A stretch of 64,000 nucleotides of DNA, taken from NCBI RefSeq assembly GCF_003086295.3, contig NC_092054.1, positions 16,131,878 to 16,195,877 of the forward strand, read 5' to 3'. The position numbers and the translations under genes are program-made. The DNA comes from Arachis hypogaea (taxonomy: Eukaryota > Streptophyta > Magnoliopsida > Fabales > Fabaceae). The notes under the pieces are model-generated. The model did no database searches, was not told the origin of the DNA, and saw nothing but the letters and a program-made list of their open reading frames with translations. Shown here one piece after another: positions 10,964 to 22,488 of this stretch. How positions within the stretch are numbered: the stretch's first letter is position 1; each line of letters starts with the position of its first letter.

Positions 10964-13900
10964 ACAAGTAAAATGCTGAATACCGTCGAATTTACCGACA
11001 GTAACCATGTCGAATTTGTAAAGTTTTTTAATTATCGGTGGATTCTATTTTCTAACAGTAAATCTGCCGGTAATTTTTGGAAGAAAAATAAATTAAATTG
11101 ACGCGTCCTTTAATATTGGGTTTACCGTCGGATTTACTCAATTTAGTGAAACGATGCATTTTGGTGACCCGCAATAGTTTATCGTTGGAAAATTCTAACG
11201 GTAAATCTGACGGTAAAAGTAGCGTAAATTCAAATCACGAACCCCTTCCTTCTCATTCGAACCCTCACCAACATCACCACCACCCCTCTCTCTCGTATTC
11301 CAACTGCCGCCGCTGAGACCACTGCCGTCGCCACCCCCTTTCCGTCGCCATCAACTCCAACCGCCGACGCCTCCTTCTTTTCCTTCTTCCCTTCCCTCTC
11401 AGTGCCGCCACGGTCATTTCCTCCTTCTCCTTTCGCTCTTCTCAGTCCATAGCCTGTAGCTCCCTGCTCCGGCGGCTCACGACCACCACCTCTAGCACTG
11501 GCAATAACCTGGTGCCGTTGCCTTCCTCCCAGCTCCTTCTTTGTTGCTTTTTGCACCCTGCATTCAAAGTTTTTTTTGTACTTTTTTGTCAAATTCTGTT
11601 AGTTAGTTTTAGTTTATTAGATTGGTTTAATTAGTTTAGTTAGTTTAATTTTCTATTTTAGTGGATTTAAGTTGTTAGGATAGTTTAGTTTAGATTTATA
11701 GGTTCTGAATTGTTGCTGAAAGTGTCTAGAACTATTCTAAGTTTGCTAATTGAATTAATAGAGAAATTGCTGCTGAGTTTATTTGGTTAATTGTTTGATT
11801 GTGCTTATTTACTGTGTTAATTGCTGTTTTGTTATTTTGCTATTTTGAATTAATTAGACTGCTATCTAATGAATTTATGATCAATACTGCTGACTTTTTT
11901 TTTGGTATCATTGATATTGAATTTTGTGAATTAGTGTTGCACATATTACTTGTTAATGCTAAGTTATGTTGTTTATGACTTTGGATGCCAGATGTTTGTA
12001 AATATGCCTCAAAAAGTTTTTTATTAAAAATTTTGGTCAATCCCTTAAAATGATTGCTTGTTCTCCTCTTGTTTTGACTATTTGCATGGATAGAATTTGA
12101 TTTGTTTTTCCATTGACCGATGTTTTTGAATTTTGAATATTTGATATTCTTACCTAATATTGCAAGTTTGATATAATTTACCCTATGGAATTTGATTTGT
12201 TCAATTTTAGTTTAATTTAGTTTATATTTGATTAGAATTTTAATTTTAATTTTCAATTAGTTTCAAAGTTAGTTCAGTTTAGTTTTCTAATCTTAACGAA
12301 TTTAGTTTACAATTTTGAGTTCTTGAAGTGTTTAGAATTGTCTAATTGTGTTAATTGCTGCCTTGATGAATGTTTTATTGAGAAATTATTGCTGAGATTG
12401 ATTGATAATTTGATATTCACAAACATATCTACAGGTAGAGGTGTTGCGGATTAGGCTGCTGGTCGTGGTCGTAGCGGTGATCGGGGTAGAGGCAGGGTTT
12501 CTTTCAGTACCCCCAGGACTTCTGACTCCTCTCCCTCTACTCCGACCACCCCGGTAGAGCCACAGATTGCGGGTTTAGCAGACCAGCCGTTCATTATGGT
12601 CCTTAACCCTAACTATGTGCCTCCGTCTACGGCGACGATGCCGCCTCCTACCCTCAGTAGCCCGTATCCACGTCGACACCGCCTCCAGTGATGGATGCTG
12701 CGACCCCGGAGTCCAGCCATGGTAGTGAGCCAGCAACTGATGCCCCACCACCACCTCCCATTGTACAGTTGAAGATTGGCCCGATGGCGGCACAGGATAA
12801 GTATCAAGTTGATTCTTATGTATTTTCTATTTATGGTTATCACTGAAAGTGCCTGGAACATGATTTTAGTTTAGTGAATTTAGGTTTGAATGTTGGTTAG
12901 TGTTTTTAAGTTTCAATGATTATGGTTAACTTTGTTACTAAAAGTTTCTGATAATTGATTCATGTCTAGTGGATTTAGGTTTATTTGGTTGCCTGTTTAG
13001 TATTTTCTGTTTCAATGATTATGGTTGTTGATGAAAGTTCCTGAAAATAGATTTTTTTGTAGTAGATTTAGGTTGATTTGGTTGTCTGGCTTGTGTTTTT
13101 AAGTTTCAATGATTGCGATTAACTTTATGGATGAAAGTTTCTGATAATTAATTCCTATCTTGCGGATTTAGGTTTATTTGGTTGCCTGTTTAGTGTTTCC
13201 TGTTTCAATGATTATGGTTGTTACTGAAAGTTTCTGAAAATATATTCTTTTTTAGTGGATTTAGGTTGATTTGATTGGCTGGCTTGTGTTTTTAAGTTTC
13301 AATGATTGTGGTTAACTTTATTGATGAAAGTTCCTTCTAATTGATTCCCGTCTACTGGATTTAGGTTGATTCTTGTTTGTGGGTTGTTAGGTTTGCGCCG
13401 AACAACAATGCGTGTACTCACGAGATGACCAATGTTATCAAGCTTATGTACGACCATCCTTGACCCAATTACACGAAGATTTCCGCTGAGACCAAGGAGC
13501 GAGCAATGGTTTAAGAAATAGGCAGTAATTAATATTTTTTTATGTTCAAACTTTTTTAGCTAGTTTATATCTTCTATCTTGCTTAACTAATTTTAAAGTT
13601 TCTTTGTTGCAACTCCACATTAGGTGGGACGCTAAGCACGACTTTACCATTAGGAAGATATTTGACCATGGAATTAATGGGTCGGCTCCAGCAGATGCTG
13701 GATGATGTTCGTCAAGGGCAGGACCACCAGACGTAATGGCTCCGACCGGACATAAAGAAGTCTCTGTTATTTCATTGAGAGACCGATGAGGGGTTCTAAT
13801 ATTGACGTCTCACCAACAGAGCTAACAGAGTCTCGGCCAGGTCATCCAAGTATACTGGTAGCTCAGCGGCCTTCATGAAGGCGAAGGACATGCTGGTATA

Positions 13901-15054
13901 TAAAGTAACTTAAATTTTGTTAATAATTTAGTTATATTCTTCTGAATATCAATACTCAGCATCCTAATCATATTGATTCATGCAACATGTGTAGTCGATG
14001 TCGTTGGATCACGAGGCGACTTTGGTGGAGACGTTCAAGTACACCCACATGCTGAAGGAGAACAAAGAGACATTTGCGGATCAGCGGTCTCAGGACCATT
14101 ATGTAAGTAAACATACATCTAATTATCTTATGCTATAAAATTATTAGAGATTAACTGTATATTTGTCAGCGTACTAATCACAATAACTTATGTTAATTAC
14201 GCAAGAGTCATACACAAAGAGACTAGAGGTCGTGACTCAACAAGGTGGGGAGGACACCGCCGATGACTCTGCAGTTGTAGTCGTCGATTCTGATGCGGTT
14301 TGGCGCGAGACCACCTCAGCACTGTGCAAGAACCACGTATACAAGATAGGGTCATTCTTCGCCAGTAGCCTCCGCACATCCATATTGAGGCCGTCGTCAG
14401 GCTCCGTCACCAATCGAGCTGTCGAGCTCGAAAAAGGCGTGGATTTGAGGCTGTAGGTGCAAGAGCTCCAACGCAGCCATCAGCAGTAGGCTCAGGAGCT
14501 TAACGATTATCGGGAGAGGTATTAGGAGATCCTCAACCGTATGACGTCTACGGATGAGCTCAAGCTGTAGTGGAGGGAGTCGCTGGAGCGGATGCAGCGT
14601 ATGGAGGCTCAAATGGAGGTGCACCAGTCCCAGATATGCGCCGCTGGCATCGACCTTGCTAGTGGCAAACGGACATCACTGCCTTCTGCGCCGCCGACTC
14701 AGAACCACGAGACCAACGACGACAACAACTACCTACATTTATAGTTATTAGTTTTTCGTTTTATTATTTCATTGTATTTATTTGATGTACTTGACTTTTA
14801 ATTTATTTGCACATTGTATTATTTATTTTAAATAAAATTTTTTGATTATTTATGATTGGACCATTAATTGTATAAAAAAAATTTAATTTAAAATTAAAAT
14901 TGATCATTTATTTCAAATTTAAAAAAATAAAAAGTTAACATTATCGTCGGAATTATCATAAGAATAATCCGACAGTAATAATGTGCGAAACAATATTTTT
15001 TAGCGCCAACAATACGGTCAGAAGAATCCGCCGATAATGTAGAAGAGTTTATTT
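10964..15054 (+). mobile_element. CACTA (En/Spm-type) element A, degenerate
   Basis: The body from about 10975 is collinear with the 5' part of a second copy at 62360-64000: accgtcgaatttaccg-type subterminal repeats, a C-rich leader with 'ccaccaccac' blocks, then a T/A-rich intron-like segment, then the coding exons. The subterminal words (cggtaaatctgacggtaa, accgtcgga) recur in inverted form at 14940-15050 (atcgtcggaattatc, aatccgccgataat), as expected of CACTA subterminal repeats. The terminal CACTA itself is degenerate here (cacaagtaaaat). The 3' limit is approximate. Confidence 0.75.
12437..14744 (+). pseudogene. Transposase_24-type (plant En/Spm) protein, decayed
   Basis: Exon pieces match the plant CACTA-associated protein with a Transposase_24 domain. 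They start with a GRG/RGR-rich segment and a Pro/Ser/Thr-rich linker (12437-12690), followed by a central part around 13400-13910 (MTNVIKLMYDHP-like, then RWDAKHDFTIRKIFDHGING). Next come TTLVETFKYTHMLKENKETF (about 14016-14080) and SYTKRLEVVTQQ (14205 onward), then VWRETTSALCKNHVYKIGSF and a Glu/Gln/Arg-rich coiled coil, ending NDDNNYLHL and TAG at 14742-14744. In-frame stops (for example TAG in the first exon at about 12451, TGA after HRLQ near 12690, TAG after VDLRL at 14454) and frameshifts kill it. Internal introns separate the pieces. The accessory role of this protein in transposition is not well established. Confidence 0.72.
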
Positions 15055-16240
15055 TTTAGTTATTATTTTCATGTGAAAGAATTTAATTTTTTACTAAAAA
15101 TTAATGTTAACATTCATTATGTAAAACTTAAAAGAATTTAATATTTATACTTTTATATTTGATCAGCTGTTAAATCTGTTGTCCAAATAAAAATAATTAA
15201 AATTTTATATTTAATTTAAAAAATATTTTTTCTCTCTTTATATATAAAAATATAATTAGATATTAGTATAAAAAAATTTATATTAATAGTTATAGAATTC
15301 ACTCAATTTTTCTTGAAATAATTGAATGTTGATTCTAATTATTAATTACAATATTAGTATTCTCTCCAAATTATATGCAATAAATATTTGAAGATAGAAA
15401 GAAAAAATATAAATTAGAAGTATAAACAGTGTAAAATTGAAACTAAATGAAAAAAAATTAAAAAAATATGCATATAATAATAATATATTTTTTAATTGTA
15501 TTTAATTATAAATTTAATGTATTTTTTATATAAATATGAATTTATTTAAGAAAGAAAGATGAAGAAGGAAAGAGAGAGGTTATTAATTTTGGAGAAAAAA
15601 ATTTATTTTAATTGTAACGAAAGAATATATTTTCTGGCACATTTTGGTTTGTCAAATTAGTAAATTAAAATATAAATTATAAGTTATATATAGAATTGGA
15701 AGAGTAGAGAGAAATAGAGAAAGGGGAGAAATAGATAAGAAGATGGAGGAAGAAAGTTTATTAATTTTGGAAGAAAATATTTTATCTCAATTTTAATGAG
15801 AGAGCGTTATTATGTGCATATTTTGATTGTTAAATTAGTAATATAATATAATTAAATTTCAATTTTAATTTTAATTACAATTAAAGAATGTCATATGGCA
15901 TATTTTTATTGTTAATTTGTAATTAGTCATTAATAATAATATATAAGATAATAATAATATATAAGAGAGGTATAGTAAGTGAAGGAATAAGAGAGATAGA
16001 AAAAGAGAGAAAGAGAGAGAAAGAGAGAAGAAGAGAAAACTCATTAATTTTGGAAAAAAAAGGATTTGATTTCTATTGTAATGAGAAAGTAATATATATG
16101 TGACATATTTTAGTTGTAAAATTAGTAACATATATTATAGGATAGATTTTTTTAAGTTTTAGATAATGAATGTTAAAATTAATTTTTAATAAAAATTAAA
16201 CTCTTTCACATAAAAATAATAAATAAAAATTTATTATTTA
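15055..16240. repeat. Inverted-terminus element with three internal direct repeats
   Basis: About 80 bp at 15055-15135 (ttttcatgtgaaagaattta ... gttaacattcattatgtaaa) reappear inverted at 16160-16240. Between them are three diverged direct copies of a repeat made of a GA-rich run, cattaattttgg, attgtaatgag and gacatattttagttgt, at about 15560-15660, 15700-15850 and 15960-16145. A fourth, inverted copy is at 10790-10960. No ORF on the sense side. This could be one non-autonomous TIR element or a tandemly amplified fragment. Confidence 0.6.
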
Positions 16241-16797
16241 TTTTTTATTTATAGAAATCTTGATTTTTTTAGTCGACAAAAATTTTTATCTTCTACTACC
16301 TCTTCATAAAAATAGTTTAATTTTATAAATATTCTTTATCATAATCTATAATATTAGAATAAAATCAATACAATTTTAAAAAATTTATATTTTTGTAATA
16401 TTATATTTTATCAACAAAAACACTAGTTATTAATTCTAATGTTTGCCAAGCGAGTTGTGTTTCTTTGTAATTTCTTTCTAAGGGGGTTTAGATAATCTCT
16501 AAAGAAGGTAGCTTAGTCAGCATTATCTTGGACCAAAAAGTAACTAATAATAAGAGAAGACAACTATACATATAAAGATAGTACACCTTTGATGCATATA
16601 CGGTGAAGGTATCATTTATCTATTGCTTTCGCATATCGTCATGATGTATTTTATATGGTGTTTAACCAGTCAACCTTTTTTGTACCATTAACTTTTAGTC
16701 AATTTCTTGTCGCTCAAAGTCCAACCTTTCTTGTTTTCTGGTACTAATAATAAGTAATAACAAGATATTTTTCCGATAAGGTTAGATTAAGGTCAAT

Positions 16798-16972
16798 GTT
16801 TTTGGATTTGAATTTTCTAAAGTTTGAATTTTATTTTAGAGAGTAAAGTGTAATCTTTTATTATTGATTTCATAGGTGGGATCAAAAATAAATATAAAAA
16901 AAATTATTCAAGAATAAAAAAACACACTTTACTCTTTAAAGTGAAATTCAAACTTTAGAGAATCCAAATTCA
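16798..16972. mobile_element. Small MITE with about 45-bp TIRs
   Basis: The left end tggatttgaattttctaaag...agagagtaaagtg is mirrored at the right by cactttactctttaaag...ctttagagaatcca. The core carries the motif 'aggtgggatcaaaaataaat' (written in parts), shared with the degenerate sequence at 1500-1690. Confidence 0.7.
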
Positions 16973-16984
16973 TGTTTTTAATTT

Positions 16985-17120
16985 ACACCAAAACTCGATT
17001 TTCGTCTTATGCATGCAGCAATCTATTGACCAGTAGCAAACCTTTAAATAAAGCTCAAATTCGCGACGAGTTAATCTTGGTTTGTCAGATTAAAAGTTAC
17101 GGTAGACAAACAAAAAAAGG
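16985..17120 (+). mobile_element. 5'-truncated SINE, same family as 853-1075
   Basis: Contains cttatgcatgcagcaatcta, ttgaccagtagcaaacc, aattcgcgacgagttaatct and the 3' end acggtagacaaacaaaaaaa with an A-rich tail. The tRNA-related head is missing or unrecognisable. This copy shows the 3' part that is disrupted in the first copy. Confidence 0.62.
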
Positions 17121-18070
17121 TTAAGTTTACAAATGAACTTAAAGCCAAAGTCGCTAGCTAGTACATTGATAATAATGTTCGTACAGATAACTCCCATCCA
17201 ATTTGTGATGTACCCATTGTAGATAGCATTACACATAATAAGCTTAAGAGATAGAATTTTGTTCACTGTCTGGGGTAGAATTGGGCTTGCAGCATATGCT
17301 GGTGTCCCTTAGTGCCACTTCCCTCTTTCATGGTGAATATCATGGTGAGATAAGTGAATACCACCATCTTTCATGGTGAAAATTCTTCAGTAGGGATATT
17401 TTTTTTTCCAGTCCCTAGATATTTTTCTTTTGGGGTCTTCCTCCTTGGTGGATAGTGTACATTCAACACCAAACTTACATTTGGTCTTAGGAGGGATTGA
17501 ATGAATTCCATCCAAGGGAGGAGGCTTGAATGCTAAATCCTTTGTGCAAGTGCCTCCCTTGTCAGGGGGTAATGGAGGGTCAAGAACCTTGAACACCATC
17601 CAGTCCTTATGCAAGGTAATCCTTGTTTCTTATACCTCTTGGATTTCCAACTTCTCCATTACAGAGAGTGGCATGAAGTTTGTACTTGATCCTAGGTCAC
17701 ACAGATCCTTCTCAAAGGTCATGGTGCCTATGGTGCAAGGAATCAGGAAGAGTCCAAGATCTAGAAGCATCTGAGGTAGCTTTTGCTAAACCAAAGCATG
17801 GAGTTCTTTGGAAAGCAATGGAGGTTCTTCTTCCAGAGGCTTTGTACCAAATAACTTGGCATTCAACTTCATAAGAGCTCCTAGGTACCGAGCAACTTGC
17901 TCTTCCCTAGTGTCTTCATCCTCATCAGAGGATGAGTATTCATCAGAACTTAGGCACTGCAAGAGTGCATTTAAAGGAACCTCTATGATCTTTATGTGAG
18001 CCTTGGTTTCTTTTGGTTTTGGGATAGGGTTTTTTGAGTGGGAATTGAGCATTCAGAAGGTGTGCTTTTG

Positions 18071-18466
18071 CTGGTGTTCAACGCCAACTCTAATAGCTCT
18101 TTGGGCGTTGAACGCCCAGGCTGTGCACCCTTACTGGCATTAAACACCGGTCCCCTTGTCATTTTGGGCGTTGAACGCCCAGTAGGGATGTCCTTGCTGG
18201 CGTTTAACGCCAGCTTCCCTGGCTGTGTGGGCGTTGAACGCCTAGTGAAGGGTTCCTCACTGGCGTTCAGTGCCAGAGTTTCTGACTGTTTGGGCGTTGA
18301 ATGCCTAGCCAGTGCTTCCTGACTGGCGTTCAACGCTAATTCTGCTGCCAGGATGGGCGTTGAACTCCCAGTGAGGGCTTCCTCACTGGCGTTCAGCCCT
18401 AGGCTTGCTGCCAGATTGGGCGTTGAACACCCAGTGAGATCTTTCTCACTGGCGTTCAATGCCTTC
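18071..18466. repeat. 63-bp tandem repeat with two near-palindromes per unit
   Basis: TGGGCGTTGAACGCCCA-type cores start at 18102, 18165, 18228, 18291, 18354 and 18417, exactly 63 bp apart. Each is paired with a second near-palindrome of the form CTGGCGTTCAACGCCAG about 31 bp away. Both words are palindromic except for the central base. On the minus strand this encodes about seven copies of a 21-residue repeat of the form LALNASEEALTGRSTP plus 5 variable residues, inside the gag-pro frame. Confidence 0.93.
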
Positions 18467-19458
18467 CCAGTCTCTCTAGATTGGGCCTCTACCTCAGTGG
18501 AAGGTATCAGATTTAAACTTAAGTCAAGATCATACAGGGCTTTGTCAAAAAATGGTCTTTCCAGTAGTCCATAGGGTCTGAAAGCTCCCTGGATCTGGCA
18601 TCTTCCTTGGCAGCTCATTCTGAATTAGGATACTGTACTTCTTAGTAAATACCTCTATTTCATCTCTCCTTAGATCCTTATTTTCAAAAGGAATGTCTTT
18701 TAGACAGGCCGTATAAGGGGTCCTTTTTTCCAATACCTTTGCAGCAGAGATATTGACTTGTAGCTCCTTAAGGGCTGCTGGGAAATGAGCCAACTGCTCA
18801 TCTGCCGGTTCTTTTTGCATGCCTAGGAAAGATGGCTTTTGAGGCTCTTTCACCTCTGCAAGGGCATGCTCTGTGGGAGTTACAGGCTCCTCTTGCACAC
18901 CCAGAGAAGATTCAACTCGAGGTTCCTTCTCCTCTGTAGAAGTGTGTTCAATGGCATTCTCAGTATCCTTCTGGTCCGTGATTGCCTTAAGTCCCCCAGT
19001 AGCATGCTTCTGAGGTTCGACCTCCTTGGTACTAATGAGGGCAAACACTCTTCTCTTGGATTCACTTCTGTGGCTCTGAGAAGAGTGTTAGGGTGTCTTT
19101 GCAATTTCTGAGGAAGGTTCCTCTGAATGGCTGCATTGCACTTGTTAGTAAGAGCTACTGTCTCTACTTCCCTCCAATCCTTCTTATGACTCAAAATGTC
19201 CTTCATGAACTTAGCATAAGAAGGTATCTGTTCAAGAGCCTCTTTAAAAGGGATCTTGATCTCTAATGTTCTGAGATAATCCGCAAAGCGGGTAAACTGT
19301 TTATTTTTTTCCCTCTTGACAGAGTCTCTGAGAAAATATCATCTTAGCCTTATACTCATGAATCTTGGTTGATGAAGGCTGAATGCGGTGTGTGTTGGAA
19401 GGGGTGTTACTAGCTTGCTTAGGAGGGTTGTTATCAGTATGTAACTAGCCTCCTTTGC

Positions 19459-19606
19459 TTGGGCGTTCAACGCCCATATTGCTGTCCCCTTCCTGGCATT
19501 CAATGCCAGGGACACTGCCCCATTGTGGGCGTTTGAACGCCCAGTCTCTGCCCTTTCCTGGCGTTCAACACTAGGAGTGATACCTCCCTGGGCGTTTGAA
19601 CGACCA
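19459..19606. repeat. Second cluster of the GGCGTTNAACGCC palindromes
   Basis: Five further copies of the same palindromic core occur (tgggcgttcaacgccca, ctggcattcaatgccag, tgggcgtttgaacgccca, ctggcgttcaacactag, tgggcgtttgaacgacca). They are read in other frames than in the first cluster, giving WALNAQ, SVERQ and GRSNAQ on the minus strand. Some copies have one extra central T. Confidence 0.85.
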
Positions 19607-20615
19607 GAGTTATCTTGTGCAGAGACCTGGTTATCCTCTGCCAGTTGTTCTTTTTCTAACCTCGTATTGTTCTGAGGTTGGGTATTCAAGGTTTTTTCAC
19701 TCCTTAGTTAAATGGCCTGGTATTCATTTGTTATCTGCTTAGATAACTGCTGCCTTGTTTGACTCAGCTGTGCTTGTACAATCCTGTTAGAAGCCTGAGT
19801 TTTTCGCAAAGCCTCTTGCAATTCTAGTAGTTGCTGGGCAAGGGCGTGCAGTTGCTGAGTCAATGGGTCATCCTGTTCATGAGGGTTAGGTTCAGTAGAT
19901 ACTGCCTTAACCTTTCCTTTTATAGAAGTCTCAGCAGATGAGTACAGATGTTGATTGATGGCAACTGTCTCAATAAACTCTTGAGCTTCTTCAATGGTCT
20001 TTCTCATGTGTGTGGAACCACCAGCAGAGTGGTCCAAAGACATTCTAGCCATGCCTGAAAGTCCATAATAGAAGATGTCTAACTGTACCCATTCTGAAAA
20101 TATTTTAGTGGGACATTTTCTTAGCATCCTTCTATATCTCTCCTAGGCATCATAAAGAGATTCATTATCTCCTTATCTGAAGCCTTGGATGTCCAGTCTC
20201 AACTGGGTCATCTTTCTTGGGAGAAAGTATTGATTTAAAAACTTGTCTACTAATTATTTCCAAGTTTTCCAGCTAGCTTTAAGCTGGTTATCCAACCACC
20301 TCTTTGCTTGGTCCTTTACAGCAAAAGAAAAAAGTAATAATCTGTAAACATCTTGGTCTACTCTCTCATTGTGTACTCTGTCAGTAATCTTCAAAAAATC
20401 TGTCAAGAATTCTATAGGTTCTTCCTGAGGAAGCCAGAATACTGGTAGTTTTGCTATACTAGAGTAATAAGTTGAGGGTTGAGTTCAAAGCTACTTGCTC
20501 TGATGTGAGGTAAGCTAATACTTCTTCCACAGAAGTCAGCAGTGGGATTTGTAAAAGATTCCAGAGTTCTTCTGAACTCTTCATTCCCATTTGGGTTCAT
20601 GATGAGGAAAGGTAG

Positions 20616-22069
20616 AAGAAGAGAAAGAAGGATGAATATAGAAGGAATAGACGAAGAGAAGATGAACAAGAATTAAAATATTTTGTTTTTATTTTATTTA
20701 TTTATTAATTTTGAAAATTAAAGTTAATTAATTAAAAATTCATTATTCAAATTCGAAAAAGAAGAGAGAGAAAGAGAAGAAGAATTTTCAAAAATAGAAG
20801 AGAGAGAAATTAATTAAGAAGTTTTGAAAAAGAAGAGAGAAGATAAGTAACTAATTGAAAAAAGATTTGAATTTAAGATTTAAAATTTGAAAATTAAATT
20901 TTGAAATTTTGAAATTTGAAATTTAAATTTGAATTTTAAACTTTGAATTTGAAATTTTTAAAATTTAAAATTTGAAATTTTGAATTTTAAAAAAGTCAAT
21001 AGGATAAGATTTGAAATTTGATTTTGAAAAAGATTTAATTTTAAAATTTGAAATTTGAAATGTGAAATTTAATTTTTAAATTTTAAAATTTTGAATTTTT
21101 GAAATTGAAACAAGATAACATAAAAATTTGAAAAAGATTTGAATTTGAAAATGTTTGATTTTTTAAAATTTAAAATTTAAATTTTGAAATTGAATTTTAA
21201 AATTTGAAATAAGATAAGATATGCTTTTTGAAATTTGAATTTGAGATAAGAAAAGATAAGATTTTGAAAAAGATATGATTTTTGAAAAAGATATGATTTT
21301 GAAAAAAAATTTAAAGCTAAGATAAGATAAGATAAAAATTTAAAATTGAAATATGAATTTTTAATTAAAAATTTCGAAAATTAATAAAAAAAATAAAGAT
21401 AGAAAAGATATTTTTTTTATTTTTGAATTTAATGAGGAGAGAGAAAAACAAGTAAAAGACACAAAACTTAAAATTTTTAGATCTAATTACTCGTAGTGTG
21501 CGAAAATTGGAGGAAAAAACACAAAGGAACACCAAACTTAAAAATTTTAAGATCAAAACACAAGGAAAAACAAGAACACTTTGAACATTGACAAGAACAC
21601 CAAGAACAAGACTCAAAAAATTTAAAGAATACAAGAACATGTAAAGAACACCAAACTTAAAATTTTTAGAAAAACTAAACACAAATTTTCAAAAATTTAA
21701 AGAAAAACAATAAGAAAACACCAAACTTAGAAATTTGACGCAAGATTTAACCAAAGAAAATATTTTTGAAAATTTTTTTGAAAGAAAGACTTATAGAAAA
21801 AAAATTAATCAGGAACAAACACAAAAGACTCAAACCAATAACAAAGATCAAATAAAGAAAGCTAAGGATGATTGAAAATAAACTATTTGAAAAAGGTATT
21901 TGAAGAAGTTTTAAAATTTTTGTAATTGAAAGACAGAAAATATAAAAGACTCAAACCAAGAACAAAAATTAAACAAAGAAGAGAAAAATATCTTTGAGAA
22001 AAATTTTAATTTTTCGAAAAAGAAGAAGAAGAAAATAAAAATAAAAGACTAAACAAAGTAAAATAAATT
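20616..22069 (-). other. AT-rich 5' leader of the gag-pro element
   Basis: Between the gag start and the primer-binding-site region lies about 1.4 kb of low-complexity DNA, full of iterated 'gaaatttgaaattt' and 'gaaaaagatatgattttt' words and 'acaccaaacttaaaattttt' repeats. ORFs here are artefacts of that composition. Long leaders of this kind are usual in this group of elements. Confidence 0.6.
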
Positions 22070-22189
22070 ACCTGATCGAGGGAGCAAGACAATCTGTCAG
22101 TTTGTTCAAACTCTAAGTTTTTGGCGCTGTCTAGGGGAATTGTTCGAGTTTGAACAAACTGATAGATTATCTTGCTCCCTAGATCAGGT
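22070..22189. repeat. 44-bp-arm hairpin carrying a retrotransposon primer-binding site in its loop
   Basis: The left arm 22070-22113 and right arm 22146-22189 are inverted copies (acctgatc...ggagcaagac / gtttgaacaaactga), with 3 mismatches in 44. The 32-nt loop contains tggcgctgtctagggga (22122-22138), which resembles the PBS of Athila/Tat-type gypsy elements. The loop and right arm point along +, while the element to the left runs along -, so part of the leader is inverted. Confidence 0.85.
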
Positions 22190-22300
22190 AATCTATAAGC
22201 TAATAGGTCTCTCATCTTATAAACTCCCCACTTTTTCTTACTTTTTTTGATGTGGGACTAACTTCGTACACTACTCACATTTACAACATTAACAGACCTA
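22190..22300 (-). repeat. LTR fragment next to the hairpin
   Basis: On the minus strand it starts TGTTAATGTTG, continues gtacgaagttagtcccacat and runs on to gagagacctattagctt. 'Agtcccacat' near the start is common in legume LTRs. Only about 110 bp remain before the hairpin. Confidence 0.55.
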
Positions 22301-22488
22301 TATCACATTAGTTTCAAGTATTCTCTCGAAACACATATTAAAGCATCTTAAACTATTACATTTTAATTTATTTTATCCAACTATCTATGACTATAAGTCT
22401 AAGTAGTAAATGATATGCCTTTCCTTTTATGGTTGTTGATGATTACTCAAGATACAAGAATTATTTTCTTGATTTCTAAGGATGAGAC

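Larger units (their letters stand above)
17200..20615 (-). pseudogene. Gypsy-type gag-pro polyprotein, non-autonomous and broken
   Basis: Reading the minus strand from about 20600, the frame opens MNPNGNEEFRRTLESF and NPTADFCGRSI, the gag N terminus of a common legume gypsy family. Gag core pieces follow (FSEWVQLDIFYYGLSGMARM, AGGSTHMRKTIEEAQEFIET, 20127-19950), with several frameshifts before them. A Gln-rich coiled-coil segment and a repeat-rich region (19.6-18.0 kb) follow, then an acidic SSDEDED segment. Next is a retropepsin-like domain with LIPCTIGTMTFEK and DLGSS as the catalytic triad region (about 17730-17680). The C-terminal end includes TVNKILSL (about 17250). No reverse transcriptase or integrase is seen between the protease and that end, so this appears to be the gag-pro-only type that would need help in trans. 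Stops and frameshifts make it non-functional. Confidence 0.75.

Noticed and set aside
11230..11592. 120-residue antisense frame rich in Gly, Arg and Glu
   Set aside because: It is the reverse of the C-rich leader of CACTA element A; composition alone explains it. The same applies to 62656-63013.
15871..16131. 86-residue antisense frame with Leu/Ser runs
   Set aside because: It reads the GA-rich repeat backwards; no credible protein.
18071..18466. Regular 63-bp repeats as a CRISPR-like array
   Set aside because: The repeats lie within a retrotransposon reading frame in a plant genome, the 'spacers' are also related to each other, and no cas genes exist.
21365..21682. 105-residue antisense frame rich in Phe and Leu
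   Set aside because: It is in the low-complexity leader of the gag-pro element ('acaccaaacttaaa' repeats); composition artefact.
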